This document shows, piece after piece, positions 1-7,799 of a stretch of DNA of 37,914 bases. Both the position numbers and the translations under genes were made by a program. Every line of letters starts with the position of its first letter. Within the stretch, counting starts at the first letter, position 1. The notes under the pieces were generated by a model that did not search any database, was not told where the DNA came from, and saw only the letters and a list, made by a program, of their open reading frames with translations. The stretch is from UMGS946 sp048421225 (lineage in GTDB: Bacteria; Bacillota; Clostridia; Christensenellales; CAG-138), in NCBI GenBank assembly GCA_048421225.1, contig DBFNRV010000020.1:1-37914 (forward strand), given 5' to 3'.

Positions 1-267
1 TTTAAAATATGTGCCATCCAACTCACCGCTCTCAAGCAAACTGTTTAGCTCATCAACATCAACCTTCAGGTATGCCGCCGCAATATAAATTGACATGAAA
101 TCTCCGTATTCTTCGTTGTTATTTGTAGGATTATCCCTCAGGCCGTTTACAGAATATAATAGTTGGTCTAAACAAACCGTTATTGTATGAGCCGAGTACA
201 GCATTGAAACACAAAGCAGCAGGCATCCTACTGCAATGGCAATAGAAACAAATACACTATTTTTCAT
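1..267 (-). CDS. Membrane-anchored or secreted hypothetical protein, 3' end outside the window
   Basis: The reading frame opens with ATG at 267 and stays open to the window edge, giving 89 visible residues. It starts with a short basic stretch (MKNSVF) and a hydrophobic segment at about residues 5-26, consistent with a signal peptide or N-terminal membrane anchor. The rest is polar and acidic. The ATG follows directly after the TAA of the secreted protein upstream, and no strong ribosome binding site is visible, so translational coupling is likely. I do not recognise a family. The AT-rich codon use matches its upstream neighbour and differs from the redox cluster further right. Function is unknown. 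Confidence 0.7.
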   Translation of the reverse strand, partial: MKNSVFVSIAIAVGCLLLCVSMLYSAHTITVCLDQLLYSVNGLRDNPTNNNEEYGDFMSIYIAAAYLKVDVDELNSLLESGELDGTYFK

Positions 268-1287
268 TTACCATTCCCAATCTGTAGGAGGAATAGGTGA
301 TGGTAAATTATAATCATGATTCGCATTCACTCTAGTCCAAGACCTTACACTTTTCTCAATATCATATCTGTTCTCAGCCGTACGTGCTTCCGTTACATAG
401 AAATATCTCTGGTCGTAATAGTTGTAGCAATAATATCTATATGTTCCTTCGTATTCATCAATATAGTAATAGATGTATGGACGCATTACATGTTTTGTCC
501 AAGCAGCCACGTTAAGGGTGAATCCTTTACTTATTTTTGAAGTTACAGAACCGGATGCGGTTACACGTAAACCAAATCTTAATGCATCTGAAGCGGATAA
601 CCCGCCTGAATTCTCAAAACCAATTCCTGCGGATACAGTTATATCCCTGCTAAAGATCATTGTGCCGCTATCGCTTGATTTATATAAATCTAAGCCATTC
701 CACTGAATCACGTGATTGCACATCAGCGAACTTTTTTTGCGATATGGATTTATGCTCCAACCCTCGCTAATAATAGTCGTTCTCGAATCAGGAACGTATT
801 TTGTTTGATATGAGTCAGTCAGTTTACCATCATATATACGGCCGAGGTCAATAATGGTAGTCCCGTCAGCAGTAGTGATATAATCCATTCCTTTGACATT
901 GCCAGATATAGCAGCATTATTTGCAACACTAATCTTCTGGGTTAAGGACTGGGCTATGTCCATTGCCTGCGCTTGGGTGATATCCTTATTATTTTGAAGG
1001 ACATGATTATACATTTCATGTAAAGTAGCCTCATAATTGAACTCAACGATAGCATCATCGTTCGGGAAAGAAGTGGATTCTAGTAACTGGGATGTTTGAG
1101 TAAACTGCTCAGGCTCGGAACTGATAACCATGCCGTTTTTAGGTACGACTGCGGTATATGCTTCCGTTTTTATAACGGACATATCCTCATTCGCGGTTGT
1201 TTCCGCATAAGCAACAACTGGGATTGCACACGGAATGAGAAATAGTATAGAAAGCATAACCTCAAAAATGCGCTTAATATTTTTCAT
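268..1287 (-). CDS. Secreted protein of unknown function (339 aa)
   Basis: The N-terminus is a clear Sec signal peptide: a basic start (MKNIKR), a hydrophobic core at about residues 9-25, and a likely cleavage after AYA at residue 28. The start is supported by GGAGGTAAC a few bases upstream of the ATG. The mature protein has a polar N-terminal half, then a glycine- and serine-rich, beta-looking region at about 205-265 (SAGIGFENSGGLSAS), then a strikingly tyrosine-rich stretch at about 270-305 (YIYYYIDEYEGTYRYYCYNYY), and ends in DWEW. There are few cysteines and no sortase motif, so it is probably released. I do not recognise a family. It lies in a small AT-rich cassette after a 34-codon ORF and before an anchored protein. 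A secreted effector, bacteriocin-like protein or surface-interaction protein is possible but unsupported. Confidence 0.8.
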   Translation of the reverse strand: MKNIKRIFEVMLSILFLIPCAIPVVAYAETTANEDMSVIKTEAYTAVVPKNGMVISSEPEQFTQTSQLLESTSFPNDDAIVEFNYEATLHEMYNHVLQNNKDITQAQAMDIAQSLTQKISVANNAAISGNVKGMDYITTADGTTIIDLGRIYDGKLTDSYQTKYVPDSRTTIISEGWSINPYRKKSSLMCNHVIQWNGLDLYKSSDSGTMIFSRDITVSAGIGFENSGGLSASDALRFGLRVTASGSVTSKISKGFTLNVAAWTKHVMRPYIYYYIDEYEGTYRYYCYNYYDQRYFYVTEARTAENRYDIEKSVRSWTRVNANHDYNLPSPIPPTDWEW

Positions 1288-1370
1288 TTTATGTTACCTC
1301 CAAATTGTTTTATTCGTTGCAGCCTCTTGCTTTTTTTATTGTCACATCTAGTTAATTTAGCAGTAACGTA

Positions 1371-1415
1371 AGGGGCGCATAAGCCAATATACATCGGTAT
1401 CGCTTATGCGCCTCT
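1371..1415 (-). promoter_or_regulatory. Hairpin between the small ORF and the secreted-protein gene
   Basis: Arms 1374-1384 (GGCGCATAAGC) and 1402-1412 are perfectly complementary. They extend to about 14 pairs at the base and leave a 17-base loop. The 3' arm on the plus strand contains the stop codon of the 34-codon ORF (1404-1406). No run of T follows on the minus strand, so it is not a standard terminator. An attenuator, an RNA-processing site, or a partial terminator that lowers expression of the downstream gene are all possible. Confidence 0.55.
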
Positions 1416-1508
1416 TATTAGGAGTTTAATTCGTCCCCGCCATAATTGGTAACCAAAGCAATACCGTACTTGCCTTAGGTGAAGGCTATTACTAATGTAG
1501 CACATCAT
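1404..1508 (-). CDS. 34-aa small ORF with a strong ribosome binding site
   Basis: ATGATG at 1508-1503 follows TTGGAGGTGTA, a near-ideal ribosome binding site, and lies about 50 bases downstream of a recognisable promoter (1566-1593). The peptide starts MMCYISNSLHLRQVRYCF and ends in a basic tail (WRGRIKLLIRGA), with two cysteines and a net positive charge. The stop codon sits inside a hairpin stem. It is the first gene of the AT-rich cassette and precedes the secreted protein. It could be a leader peptide controlling that gene, a small secreted, signalling or antimicrobial peptide, or a chance ORF. It has no recognisable family. The initiation signals are seen in the sequence; any function is inference. 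Confidence 0.5.
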   Translation of the reverse strand: MMCYISNSLHLRQVRYCFGYQLWRGRIKLLIRGA

Positions 1509-1565
1509 TACACCTCCAATTATCTAAAATTATATAGAGACATACCTGCAATTTATCATAATTAT

Positions 1566-1593
1566 ATTGTAGCATAAATTGTATATAAGTCAA
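1566..1593 (-). promoter_or_regulatory. Sigma-70 type promoter for the AT-rich cassette
   Basis: On the minus strand a -35 box TTGACT (1593-1588) and a -10 box TACAAT (1571-1566) are separated by 16 bases in AT-rich sequence. The predicted start of transcription is near 1559, which leaves a leader of about 50 bases before the small ORF. It would drive the small ORF, the secreted protein and the anchored protein as one unit. Confidence 0.6.
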
Positions 1594-1740
1594 TAGATAA
1601 ATACTAAAAAATTGGTACGGAGTGGGAAAACAGAAGCCGAAACAGCTCGTATTTATGCGGCTTTCCAAGTAAAAAGCAACAATTACGATACTTTTTATTT
1701 AAACATCGAAAAACGGCTTTCTAACCGTACCGCAAAGCAA

Positions 1741-1778
1741 AAAAGAAAAAGGGCGCGGTTCATCCCGCAGCCGCGCCC
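1741..1778 (-). terminator. Rho-independent terminator (minus strand)
   Basis: Perfect 8-bp arms GGGCGCGG (1751-1758) and CCGCGCCC (1771-1778) enclose a 12-base loop. On the minus strand the stem is followed by TTTTTCTTTT. It could end read-through from the hydrogenase cluster, whose last gene stops at 2295, or be left from a lost gene. The interval 1780-1940 shows no coding region I can support. Confidence 0.7.
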
Positions 1779-1940
1779 TTGCTGTATATTCGTTTATTCC
1801 TCGTCGCTCAAAAGAAACTACACTTCCGCGAACTCGATATCGGCCGGCTGACCGCCATGTCTCTGATACGCTTACAGGGATCCAGTGGGGGGACGCATTG
1901 CGAATACCCGCGGCTGGATAACCGAGGTGTAATCGGCGGC

Positions 1941-2301
1941 GCCTCCGGCGGCTTAGAACCTTTTTTGCAAAAAAGGTTCTAAGAACTCCAAAAAACGCAA
2001 AGGGATAATTTGGGCTTAGGAGCTTCATTCAAAAAGTACAATCCATCAAATGCCGGCGACATGCGCGCCGGCATTTGATACCTTGAGAGCAAAACACGGT
2101 CTGACAGTTGCTTGCAACCGAAGACCGTGTTTTGCGAGTTAACCTCGCTTCGTGCTGAACAAGCACGAAGCGAATCGCCTATGGCGATTTTGCGAGTTAA
2201 CCTCGCTTCGTGCTAAACAAGCACGAATCGAATCGCCTATGGCGATTTTGCGGGTCAAACTCGATTCGTGCTGAACAAGCACGAATCGAATCGCCTATAG
2301 C
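1941..2301 (-). repeat. Structured repeat element, copy A, with three tandem 58-bp units
   Basis: Read on the minus strand the element holds, in order: three tandem 58-bp units (2250 onward, 2192-2249, 2134-2191), each with a 12-bp stem and 5-base loop (for example TCGCTTCGTGCT) plus a small CGCC-ATA-GGCG hairpin; a long hairpin at 2091-2133; a hairpin at 2047-2077 with 12-bp arms and a 7-base loop; a single-stranded-looking spacer; and a perfect 32-base palindrome at 1952-1983 within a 55-base block at 1941-1995. Copy B at 28519-28801 (plus strand) has the same modules in the same order. The 55-base block is identical in both, while the other hairpins differ by paired changes. The outermost unit overlaps the stop codon of the gene ending at 2295. 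The type of element is unknown: a mobile repeat, a 3' UTR RNA or a small RNA are all possible. Confidence 0.8.
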
Positions 2302-2543
2302 GCACGTGGCATTACTGTGGCTTTAAAAAACTCCCTTGCCGTTTCAGGCGTTATGCTGAACTCCTCCCCGTCAAACAACACGGCAACGCCTGGCCTTTCG
2401 CACCTCTTCATGCAAAACGTCGCCTTAAAATCAACCTTGTCATGCAGAGCGTTTTCCTCTATCAAGTGCTGAAAGGTTTGAATTACATTATACGAACCCT
2501 TGAGGTGGCACGAACTGCCTATACATACGCTTAATTCAACCAT
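2295..2543 (-). CDS. Small thioredoxin-like [2Fe-2S] ferredoxin (82 aa)
   Basis: The protein has the four cysteines of the NuoE C-terminal / thioredoxin-like [2Fe-2S] fold: C7 and C12 in VCIGSSCHLKG, and C44 and C48 in CMKRC. At 82 residues it is a single stand-alone domain. It follows the hydrogenase subunit gene by 3 bases and is the last gene of the redox cluster, so it probably serves as an electron carrier or assembly partner of the NAD-linked hydrogenase. A paralogue (79 aa) lies at 9875, next to the sensory hydrogenase. The final codons (PRAL and stop) overlap the edge of repeat A, so the natural C-terminus may have been altered by the repeat. Confidence 0.85.
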   Translation of the reverse strand: MVELSVCIGSSCHLKGSYNVIQTFQHLIEENALHDKVDFKATFCMKRCERPGVAVLFDGEEFSITPETAREFFKATVMPRAL

Positions 2544-2546
2544 GAT

Positions 2547-4241
2547 TTACTCCTCCTTATGCGCGTAATCGACGTGGAGCAGCTCGTGTACGCGCCCTTT
2601 TAGCAGTCCGCTGTACAGGGACATCATAAGCGGATTTTCCTCCGAACGTTTTATGCTGCTGAGCCGGTCGGCCGAATACAGCCCCCTGCCGCGGCCTTCC
2701 TGCTCCGCCTTGGCCGCAAAGGGCTGGCCTGCGCCGCTTATGCATCCGCCCGGGCACGCCATGACCTCTACAAAGTCGTAGCGCTCGCCCGCCTTTATCC
2801 GCTCAATTAAGCTGCACGCGTTCTTTAAGCCGCTTACAACCGCTATCCTGACCTGCCTGTTTCCAAAGCTCACCGACGTTTCCTTTACGCCCTCCATTCC
2901 GCGTACGCCCTTGTACGCTATCGACATAAGGGCTGTAGACGACTTATCCGAAGATATGCGGCGGAGCACCGCCTCTGTCACGCCGCCGGTTACGCCAAAG
3001 ATAACGCCGGCGCCCGTCATGGTGCCAAACGGCATATCAATGGCCTCGGGCTCAAGCTCTTTAAACACTATACCCGATTCCTTTATCATCTGAATCAGCT
3101 CCTGCGTGGTTATTACATAGTCCACGTTGGGCCTCCCGTCGCGCTTAAACTCGCCGCGGGCGGCTTCAAACTTCTTCGCCGTGCACGGCATCACCGCTAC
3201 GTGTACGTGCCTTCTGCTCGACGTGCTGCTATGCTCGCGGATTACCGAGGCGAACATCTGCATTGGCGAGCGGCAGGTGGATACATGGGGAAGCAGCTCG
3301 GGATAGTTCTTCTCGCAAAAGCTCACCCAGGCCGGACAGCATGAGGTGAACAGCGGCATATCGTATCCGCCCTTTTCAAGCCTGTTTATCAGCTCGTTTG
3401 ATTCCTCAAGCACCGTTAAATCCGCTCCGGTAGACGTATCGTATATCTCATCAAAGCCCATGCGCCTGAGCGCCGCCACGATCTGGCCTATGGCGCTGCC
3501 GCTTTCCTGAAGCCCAAGCTCCTGCCCGACGGCTACGCGGACGGCTGGGGCTATCTGCACCGTTACCTTTGTCCCCTTATCGTCAAGCGCCTTCCACACC
3601 CGTCTCGCGTCGTTTTTAACCACTATAGCGCCGGTTGGGCATACCGCCGCGCACTGGCCGCAGCCTACGCACGGCGAATCGGCGATTGGCTCGTCAAAGG
3701 CCGTGCTTATGGCCATGCCCGCGCCGCGGCCGGCGAAATCTATAGCGCCTACGTTTTGCACCTCGTTGCACATCCTCACACAGTCGCCGCACAGGATACA
3801 CTTGTTTTTATCCCTCGTTATGCACAGCGATGAATCGTCTATCTTAGGCTTGGCCGCCGTGTTTGGGAAACGCACCCCGTCTATGTCAAAGCGCATGGCC
3901 AAATCCTGCAGCTTGCACTTTCCGTTGTTTCCGCAGGTTGTACAGTCGCGGCAGTGGTTTGCAAGCAGCAGCTCCAGGATCATCTTCCTGTATTTCCTCA
4001 GCCGCTCGGTGTTTGTGCGTATCTCCATGCCGGCCTTTGGAGGCGTGGAACACGCTGCGTCCAATCCTCCCCACTGGTTTTCAACCATGCACATGCGGCA
4101 TGCGCCGTATATGGACAGCTCCGAATGGTAACAGAAGGTCGGCAGCTTGATTCCAGCCTTTCTTATAAGCTCAAGAAGGTTCTTCTCCCCGTTGATCTCA
4201 ACGGGGATCCCGTCTATGGTCAGATATTCCCTTGCTTCCAT
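2547..4241 (-). CDS. hndD: NAD-linked [FeFe] hydrogenase, catalytic subunit (group A)
   Basis: This subunit carries the H-cluster and reduces protons or oxidises H2. Domains in order: N-terminal [2Fe-2S] ferredoxin (C37, C48, C51, C64), His-Cys [4Fe-4S] site (H96, C97, C100, C103, C109... with HCRDCTTC), two [4Fe-4S] clusters (C148/151/154/158 and C191/194/197/201), and the H-cluster domain with TSCCPAW (C301, C302), MPCTAKKFE (C353) and MACPGGCISGAGQP (C496, C500), followed by a short tail like the small subunit. The proton-transfer cysteine C301 is present. I chose ATG 4241 (564 aa) because AAGGAGGG lies just upstream and the ferredoxin fold starts there; a start at 4283 would add 14 residues. 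It overlaps the NuoF-like gene's end and forms the HydABC/HndACD-type complex, often electron-bifurcating, with the next two genes. Confidence 0.95.
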   Translation of the reverse strand: MEAREYLTIDGIPVEINGEKNLLELIRKAGIKLPTFCYHSELSIYGACRMCMVENQWGGLDAACSTPPKAGMEIRTNTERLRKYRKMILELLLANHCRDCTTCGNNGKCKLQDLAMRFDIDGVRFPNTAAKPKIDDSSLCITRDKNKCILCGDCVRMCNEVQNVGAIDFAGRGAGMAISTAFDEPIADSPCVGCGQCAAVCPTGAIVVKNDARRVWKALDDKGTKVTVQIAPAVRVAVGQELGLQESGSAIGQIVAALRRMGFDEIYDTSTGADLTVLEESNELINRLEKGGYDMPLFTSCCPAWVSFCEKNYPELLPHVSTCRSPMQMFASVIREHSSTSSRRHVHVAVMPCTAKKFEAARGEFKRDGRPNVDYVITTQELIQMIKESGIVFKELEPEAIDMPFGTMTGAGVIFGVTGGVTEAVLRRISSDKSSTALMSIAYKGVRGMEGVKETSVSFGNRQVRIAVVSGLKNACSLIERIKAGERYDFVEVMACPGGCISGAGQPFAAKAEQEGRGRGLYSADRLSSIKRSEENPLMMSLYSGLLKGRVHELLHVDYAHKEE

Positions 4242-4245
4242 TGCC

Positions 4246-6120
4246 TTAACCCTCCTTAACCGCATGGAACGGGCACGCTTCAATGCAGGCGCCGCACTTT
4301 ATGCACTTTGTCTCATCAATCCTATACGGCTCCTTCACCCTGCCCGATATCGCGCCCACCGGACATACCCTGGAGCACTTGGAACAGCCCCTGCACAGGT
4401 CCGCGTCGATGCTGATACGCTTCAGCTTCTGGCAGCTGCCGGCCGGACACCGCTTGTCATATATATGCGCCTCATATTCGTTCCTGAAGCTTTTGATGGT
4501 GCTTACAACGGGGAACGCCGCCGTTTTCCCCAAGCCGCACAGCGCTGTGGCGGATATTGTGTCCGCAAGCTCAAGCAGCAGCTCTATATCGCCGTCCTCG
4601 CCGTTACCGCCTACTATGCGCTCAAGTATTTCAAGCATGCGCTTGGTGCCCTCGCGGCACGGCACGCACTTGCCGCACGATTCGTTCTGTGTGAAGTTCA
4701 TGAAAAAGCGCGCCACCTCTACCATGCAGGTCTTATCGTCCATTACGACCAGCCCGCCCGAACCTATCATGGCGCCCGCCTTCTTAAGGGAATCAAAATC
4801 AAGAGGGAGATCCAAGTGCTCGCTGGTAAGGCAGCCTCCGGACGGCCCGCCGATCTGCACGGCTTTGAAATTTCCGCCCCCGCGCATTCCCCCGCCTACG
4901 TCAAAGATCACCTCGCGCAGGGTCGTCCCCATCGGCACCTCTATAAGGCCGGTGTTTTCTATATTTCCCGTAATCGCAAACGCCTTTGTCCCAGGGCTGT
5001 TTTCAGGGCCTATGCCCCTGTACCGCTTTGCCCCGCCGCATATTATCAGCGGTACGTTCGCAAAGGTTTCAACGTTATTCAGAACCGTGGGCATGTTGAA
5101 AAGCCCATGCTCAACCGTGCGCGGCGGCTTTACCCTCGGCATGCCGCGCTTGCCCTCTATCGACGCGGTAAGCGCGCTTCCCTCGCCGCATACGAACGCG
5201 CCGGCCCCGCGGTTAATATGAATCCTGAAGTTGAAGCCCGAACCAAGTATGTCTTCGCCTAAGAGACCCAGGTCGGCCGCCTGTTCGATGGCGTTTTTTA
5301 ACCGGCTCACCGCCATAGGGTATTCGGCCCTGACATATATATAGCCCTCGGACGCGCCGCATGCCACGCCCGCTATCATCATGCCCTCAAGCATCTTGTG
5401 GGGATCGCCCTCCATTATGCTTCTGTCCATAAACGCCCCGGGATCGCCCTCGTCGCCGTTACAGACGATGTATTTCTTTTCTGCCTTCTGCCGCTTTACC
5501 TGCGCCCACTTTCTGCCCGTGGGAAAGCCTCCGCCGCCCCGTCCCCTGAGGTTGGCCTCGGTTATTTCGTCTATTATCTCGTCCGCGCTCATATCAAACA
5601 GCGCCTTTTCAAAGGCTGCATAGCCGCCGATGCCGAGATATTCCTTAATTGAGGTTGCGTCTATATGGCCGCAGTGCTCAAGAACCAATCTGGTCTGTTT
5701 CTCGTAAAACGGTATTTCCTCCTGCTTTTTAAATACTGTGCCGTTTTTCTTATATGCAAGCCGCTCTATATGTTCGCCGCGCATTACGGTTTTTTCCACA
5801 ATTTCTTCGCAGTCCGCGGGCTTTACCTTTGTATACAGATAGCCGTATGGCTCTATCCTTACAAGCGGCCCCATCTCGCAAAAGCCGTGGCACCCGCTCT
5901 TTTTCAGGCCCACCGCGCCCTCGTGCGGCTCCTCCTGAAGCTCCGCCTCGCAGTTTAGGCCGCGCTCCTGCATTATTGATTTAAGCAGGCCGTATATCTC
6001 CAGGGAGCCGCCCGCGATGCAGCCGGTGCCGGCGCATACCAGTATCTTCTTTTTTTCCGCGCGAATGGAGTTTTTATAGGTTGCGCGGAGCGCTTTAAGG
6101 TCTTCTCTGCACTTGAGCAT
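4246..6120 (-). CDS. hndC: NAD-linked [FeFe] hydrogenase, NuoF-like flavin subunit
   Basis: The protein (624 aa) binds FMN and NAD(H) and passes electrons to the hydrogenase subunit. Domains in order: an N-terminal thioredoxin-like [2Fe-2S] domain (VCAGTGC, then CHGFC), the FMN/NADH domain with GRGGGGFPTGRKW at about 190-203 and GDEGDPGAFMDR, an SLBB domain, the N3-type [4Fe-4S] site ESCGKCVPCREGT, and two C-terminal [4Fe-4S] ferredoxin motifs (CRGCSKCSRVCP and CIKCGACIEACP). This is the full HydB layout known from bifurcating hydrogenases. It starts one base after the stop of the NuoE-like gene and its stop lies inside the ribosome-binding region of the catalytic subunit, so the three are translated together. 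Bifurcation with ferredoxin is inferred from the family and not visible in the sequence alone. Confidence 0.95.
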   Translation of the reverse strand: MLKCREDLKALRATYKNSIRAEKKKILVCAGTGCIAGGSLEIYGLLKSIMQERGLNCEAELQEEPHEGAVGLKKSGCHGFCEMGPLVRIEPYGYLYTKVKPADCEEIVEKTVMRGEHIERLAYKKNGTVFKKQEEIPFYEKQTRLVLEHCGHIDATSIKEYLGIGGYAAFEKALFDMSADEIIDEITEANLRGRGGGGFPTGRKWAQVKRQKAEKKYIVCNGDEGDPGAFMDRSIMEGDPHKMLEGMMIAGVACGASEGYIYVRAEYPMAVSRLKNAIEQAADLGLLGEDILGSGFNFRIHINRGAGAFVCGEGSALTASIEGKRGMPRVKPPRTVEHGLFNMPTVLNNVETFANVPLIICGGAKRYRGIGPENSPGTKAFAITGNIENTGLIEVPMGTTLREVIFDVGGGMRGGGNFKAVQIGGPSGGCLTSEHLDLPLDFDSLKKAGAMIGSGGLVVMDDKTCMVEVARFFMNFTQNESCGKCVPCREGTKRMLEILERIVGGNGEDGDIELLLELADTISATALCGLGKTAAFPVVSTIKSFRNEYEAHIYDKRCPAGSCQKLKRISIDADLCRGCSKCSRVCPVGAISGRVKEPYRIDETKCIKCGACIEACPFHAVKEG

Positions 6121-6121
6121 A

Positions 6122-6598
6122 CTACAGCTCCCCCCTCAATTCTTCTATCAGCGCCGCAGCCTTGTCCGGAGTCATGGCAGGATACACTTTGTCGTTTACC
6201 GTAAGCACGGGAGCAAGCCCGCACGCACCCAGGCATGAAACGGTTTCAACGGTAAAACCCATATCGTCCGTGGTGGGCCTATCCTCGGTTAAGCTAAGCT
6301 CCTTGCGAAGCCGCTCCAGGATCGGAATAGACTTCCTGACATGGCATGCCGTACCGTCGCAGACCTTAATAACAAACCTTCCCTTGGGATTGAGCGAAAA
6401 ATTTTCATAAAATGTGGCCACACTATATATACTGGCCTGACTTACGCCCAGCCGTTTTGAAAGATAAGAAAAGGTTTCTCTGGGCAGATATCTGTACCGC
6501 TCCTGAATCCCCTGCAATATCGCAATTACAGCGCTGGGCCGGCAGCCAACCCTGTCGATGATTTCATCGATGGGCCTATAATCAAACGCTTCGTTCAT
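6122..6598 (-). CDS. hndA: NAD-linked [FeFe] hydrogenase, NuoE-like subunit
   Basis: The 158-aa protein matches the NuoE / 24-kDa subunit family: an N-terminal helical region with the PRETFSYLSKRLGVSQASIYSV-type signature (about 40-60), and a thioredoxin-like domain holding one [2Fe-2S] cluster through CDGTACH and CLGACGLAP. Its length is normal for the family. It is the first of three subunits of the NAD-linked hydrogenase complex. The ribosome binding site AAAGGAG precedes the ATG. It lies 25 bases after the phosphatase gene, which ties the catalytic and sensory modules into one transcription unit. Confidence 0.93.
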   Translation of the reverse strand: MNEAFDYRPIDEIIDRVGCRPSAVIAILQGIQERYRYLPRETFSYLSKRLGVSQASIYSVATFYENFSLNPKGRFVIKVCDGTACHVRKSIPILERLRKELSLTEDRPTTDDMGFTVETVSCLGACGLAPVLTVNDKVYPAMTPDKAAALIEELRGEL

Positions 6599-6623
6599 TG
6601 GCGTCTCCTTTCAAACCGTTACT

Positions 6624-7799
6624 CTAAAAATAACTTACTTTTATTCTTTTGCCCATCTTCTTCAGGCAGGCGGCAAGCTCCTCTACCAGACGCATCTTGA
6701 TGCTGAACCCAATCGGAAGGTTGGGGTTCTGATGGGCGGGGTTAACGGCCTTTCCTACGTAAAAGTTGATGTCGGTAGCCTCCTCAAACAGTAGCCTGGC
6801 AATCATGGACGCACCGTCCTTTTTGTAGCTCCAGTCGGTATACCTTCGGTTGCTTCCAAGATAGTCCTTGGCATAGTCAAGCACCCTGTTTATCGTTATA
6901 ACGCCCTCTGTAACAAGGTCTACGCCCTCTATCGCGGCAATCGGCGGTATGTCCGGATCGATGTATACGGGCAGGCCGGCGTCAAGCGTTTTATGCAAAA
7001 ACTCAGCCGCCAGGGTGGACGTGGTGCCGCCGCACACTATATGCTTTCCCTCCTTTGAGAAGAAAAGCGACATCATCTTTGTAAGATCGCCTGGATCGGA
7101 CGGAGGGCCGATCATCAGGTTTACGGGCTTTCGCCTGCGGATTTTCACCGTGCATACCGTGGTGTCGTCCCCAGGCCTTCCCCCATACAGGTCGTTGCAC
7201 TCCTGAACCAGCATGGAGCTAAGCGTTTTCGCGGTAAATTCACAGTCGTACATCGTTTCCATGAAATCTATTATATCTTCCCGCTGCCAGCCGAAATTAA
7301 GCGTCTGACCCACTCCCGCGTGAATCGCGCCGTCGCTCATGGCGATGAGGGTGTCGTCCTCCCTGAGCTTGAGCTTTGATTTATATATCGTTTTCCCGTC
7401 TATGTTTTCGCTTGTTTCGGGATAAACGTAGTTCTTTCCGTCCCTCAGCATGATCACGTGCGGGTTGTCATACTGGATTATTTCCGCCTCAAAATTGTTT
7501 GAAATCCTTATAATCGTAAAGGTAGAGTACGCTATCTGCCTTACCGAGCATACCGGCAGAGTAGCCGCTATTGTGGATACGCAATCCTCAATCGTAAGGG
7601 CGTTTGCCATCATCGTTGAAATTATTTTAGAGGTCAGGGTTGACAAGATGTTTGCCTTTACACCGCTGCCCAGTCCGTCGGCCAGTACGGACACGGTGGC
7701 CCCTTCCCCCTGTTCGGCGATTTCAACATGGTCCCCGCACAGCTGTTCGCCGTACTTGTTTACGCTTACGTAGCCTACGTCAGTGCACAGGTCATTCAT
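6624..7799 (-). CDS. SpoIIE/PP2C-family phosphatase with an extra C-terminal domain
   Basis: The N-terminal part (about residues 1-220) shows the PP2C/SpoIIE metal-dependent Ser/Thr phosphatase pattern: SVLADGLGSG near 40, IAMSDGAIHAG near 155, and PGDDTTVCTVKI near 210, with the acidic metal ligands present. The C-terminal 160 residues (from about KPVNLMIGPP) do not match a domain I recognise. ATG 7799 is the best start: AAGGAG lies upstream and the protein begins directly with the fold, while a start at 7832 would lie deep in the hydrogenase gene. The 391-aa protein overlaps the sensory hydrogenase gene by 8 bases, which implies coupled translation and a shared pathway. It likely acts as the output phosphatase of the H2/redox sensor; its target is unknown. 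Confidence 0.85.
   Translation of the reverse strand: MNDLCTDVGYVSVNKYGEQLCGDHVEIAEQGEGATVSVLADGLGSGVKANILSTLTSKIISTMMANALTIEDCVSTIAATLPVCSVRQIAYSTFTIIRISNNFEAEIIQYDNPHVIMLRDGKNYVYPETSENIDGKTIYKSKLKLREDDTLIAMSDGAIHAGVGQTLNFGWQREDIIDFMETMYDCEFTAKTLSSMLVQECNDLYGGRPGDDTTVCTVKIRRRKPVNLMIGPPSDPGDLTKMMSLFFSKEGKHIVCGGTTSTLAAEFLHKTLDAGLPVYIDPDIPPIAAIEGVDLVTEGVITINRVLDYAKDYLGSNRRYTDWSYKKDGASMIARLLFEEATDINFYVGKAVNPAHQNPNLPIGFSIKMRLVEELAACLKKMGKRIKVSYF

Noticed and set aside
1612..2028. Overlapping open frames on both strands in the repeat-bearing region
   Set aside because: No ribosome binding sites, unusual residue make-up, and they cross the terminator at 1741-1778 and the 55-base repeat block. A minus-strand fragment ending in CKRIRDMAVSRPISSS near 1800-1880 could be an old gene end but is too short to support.
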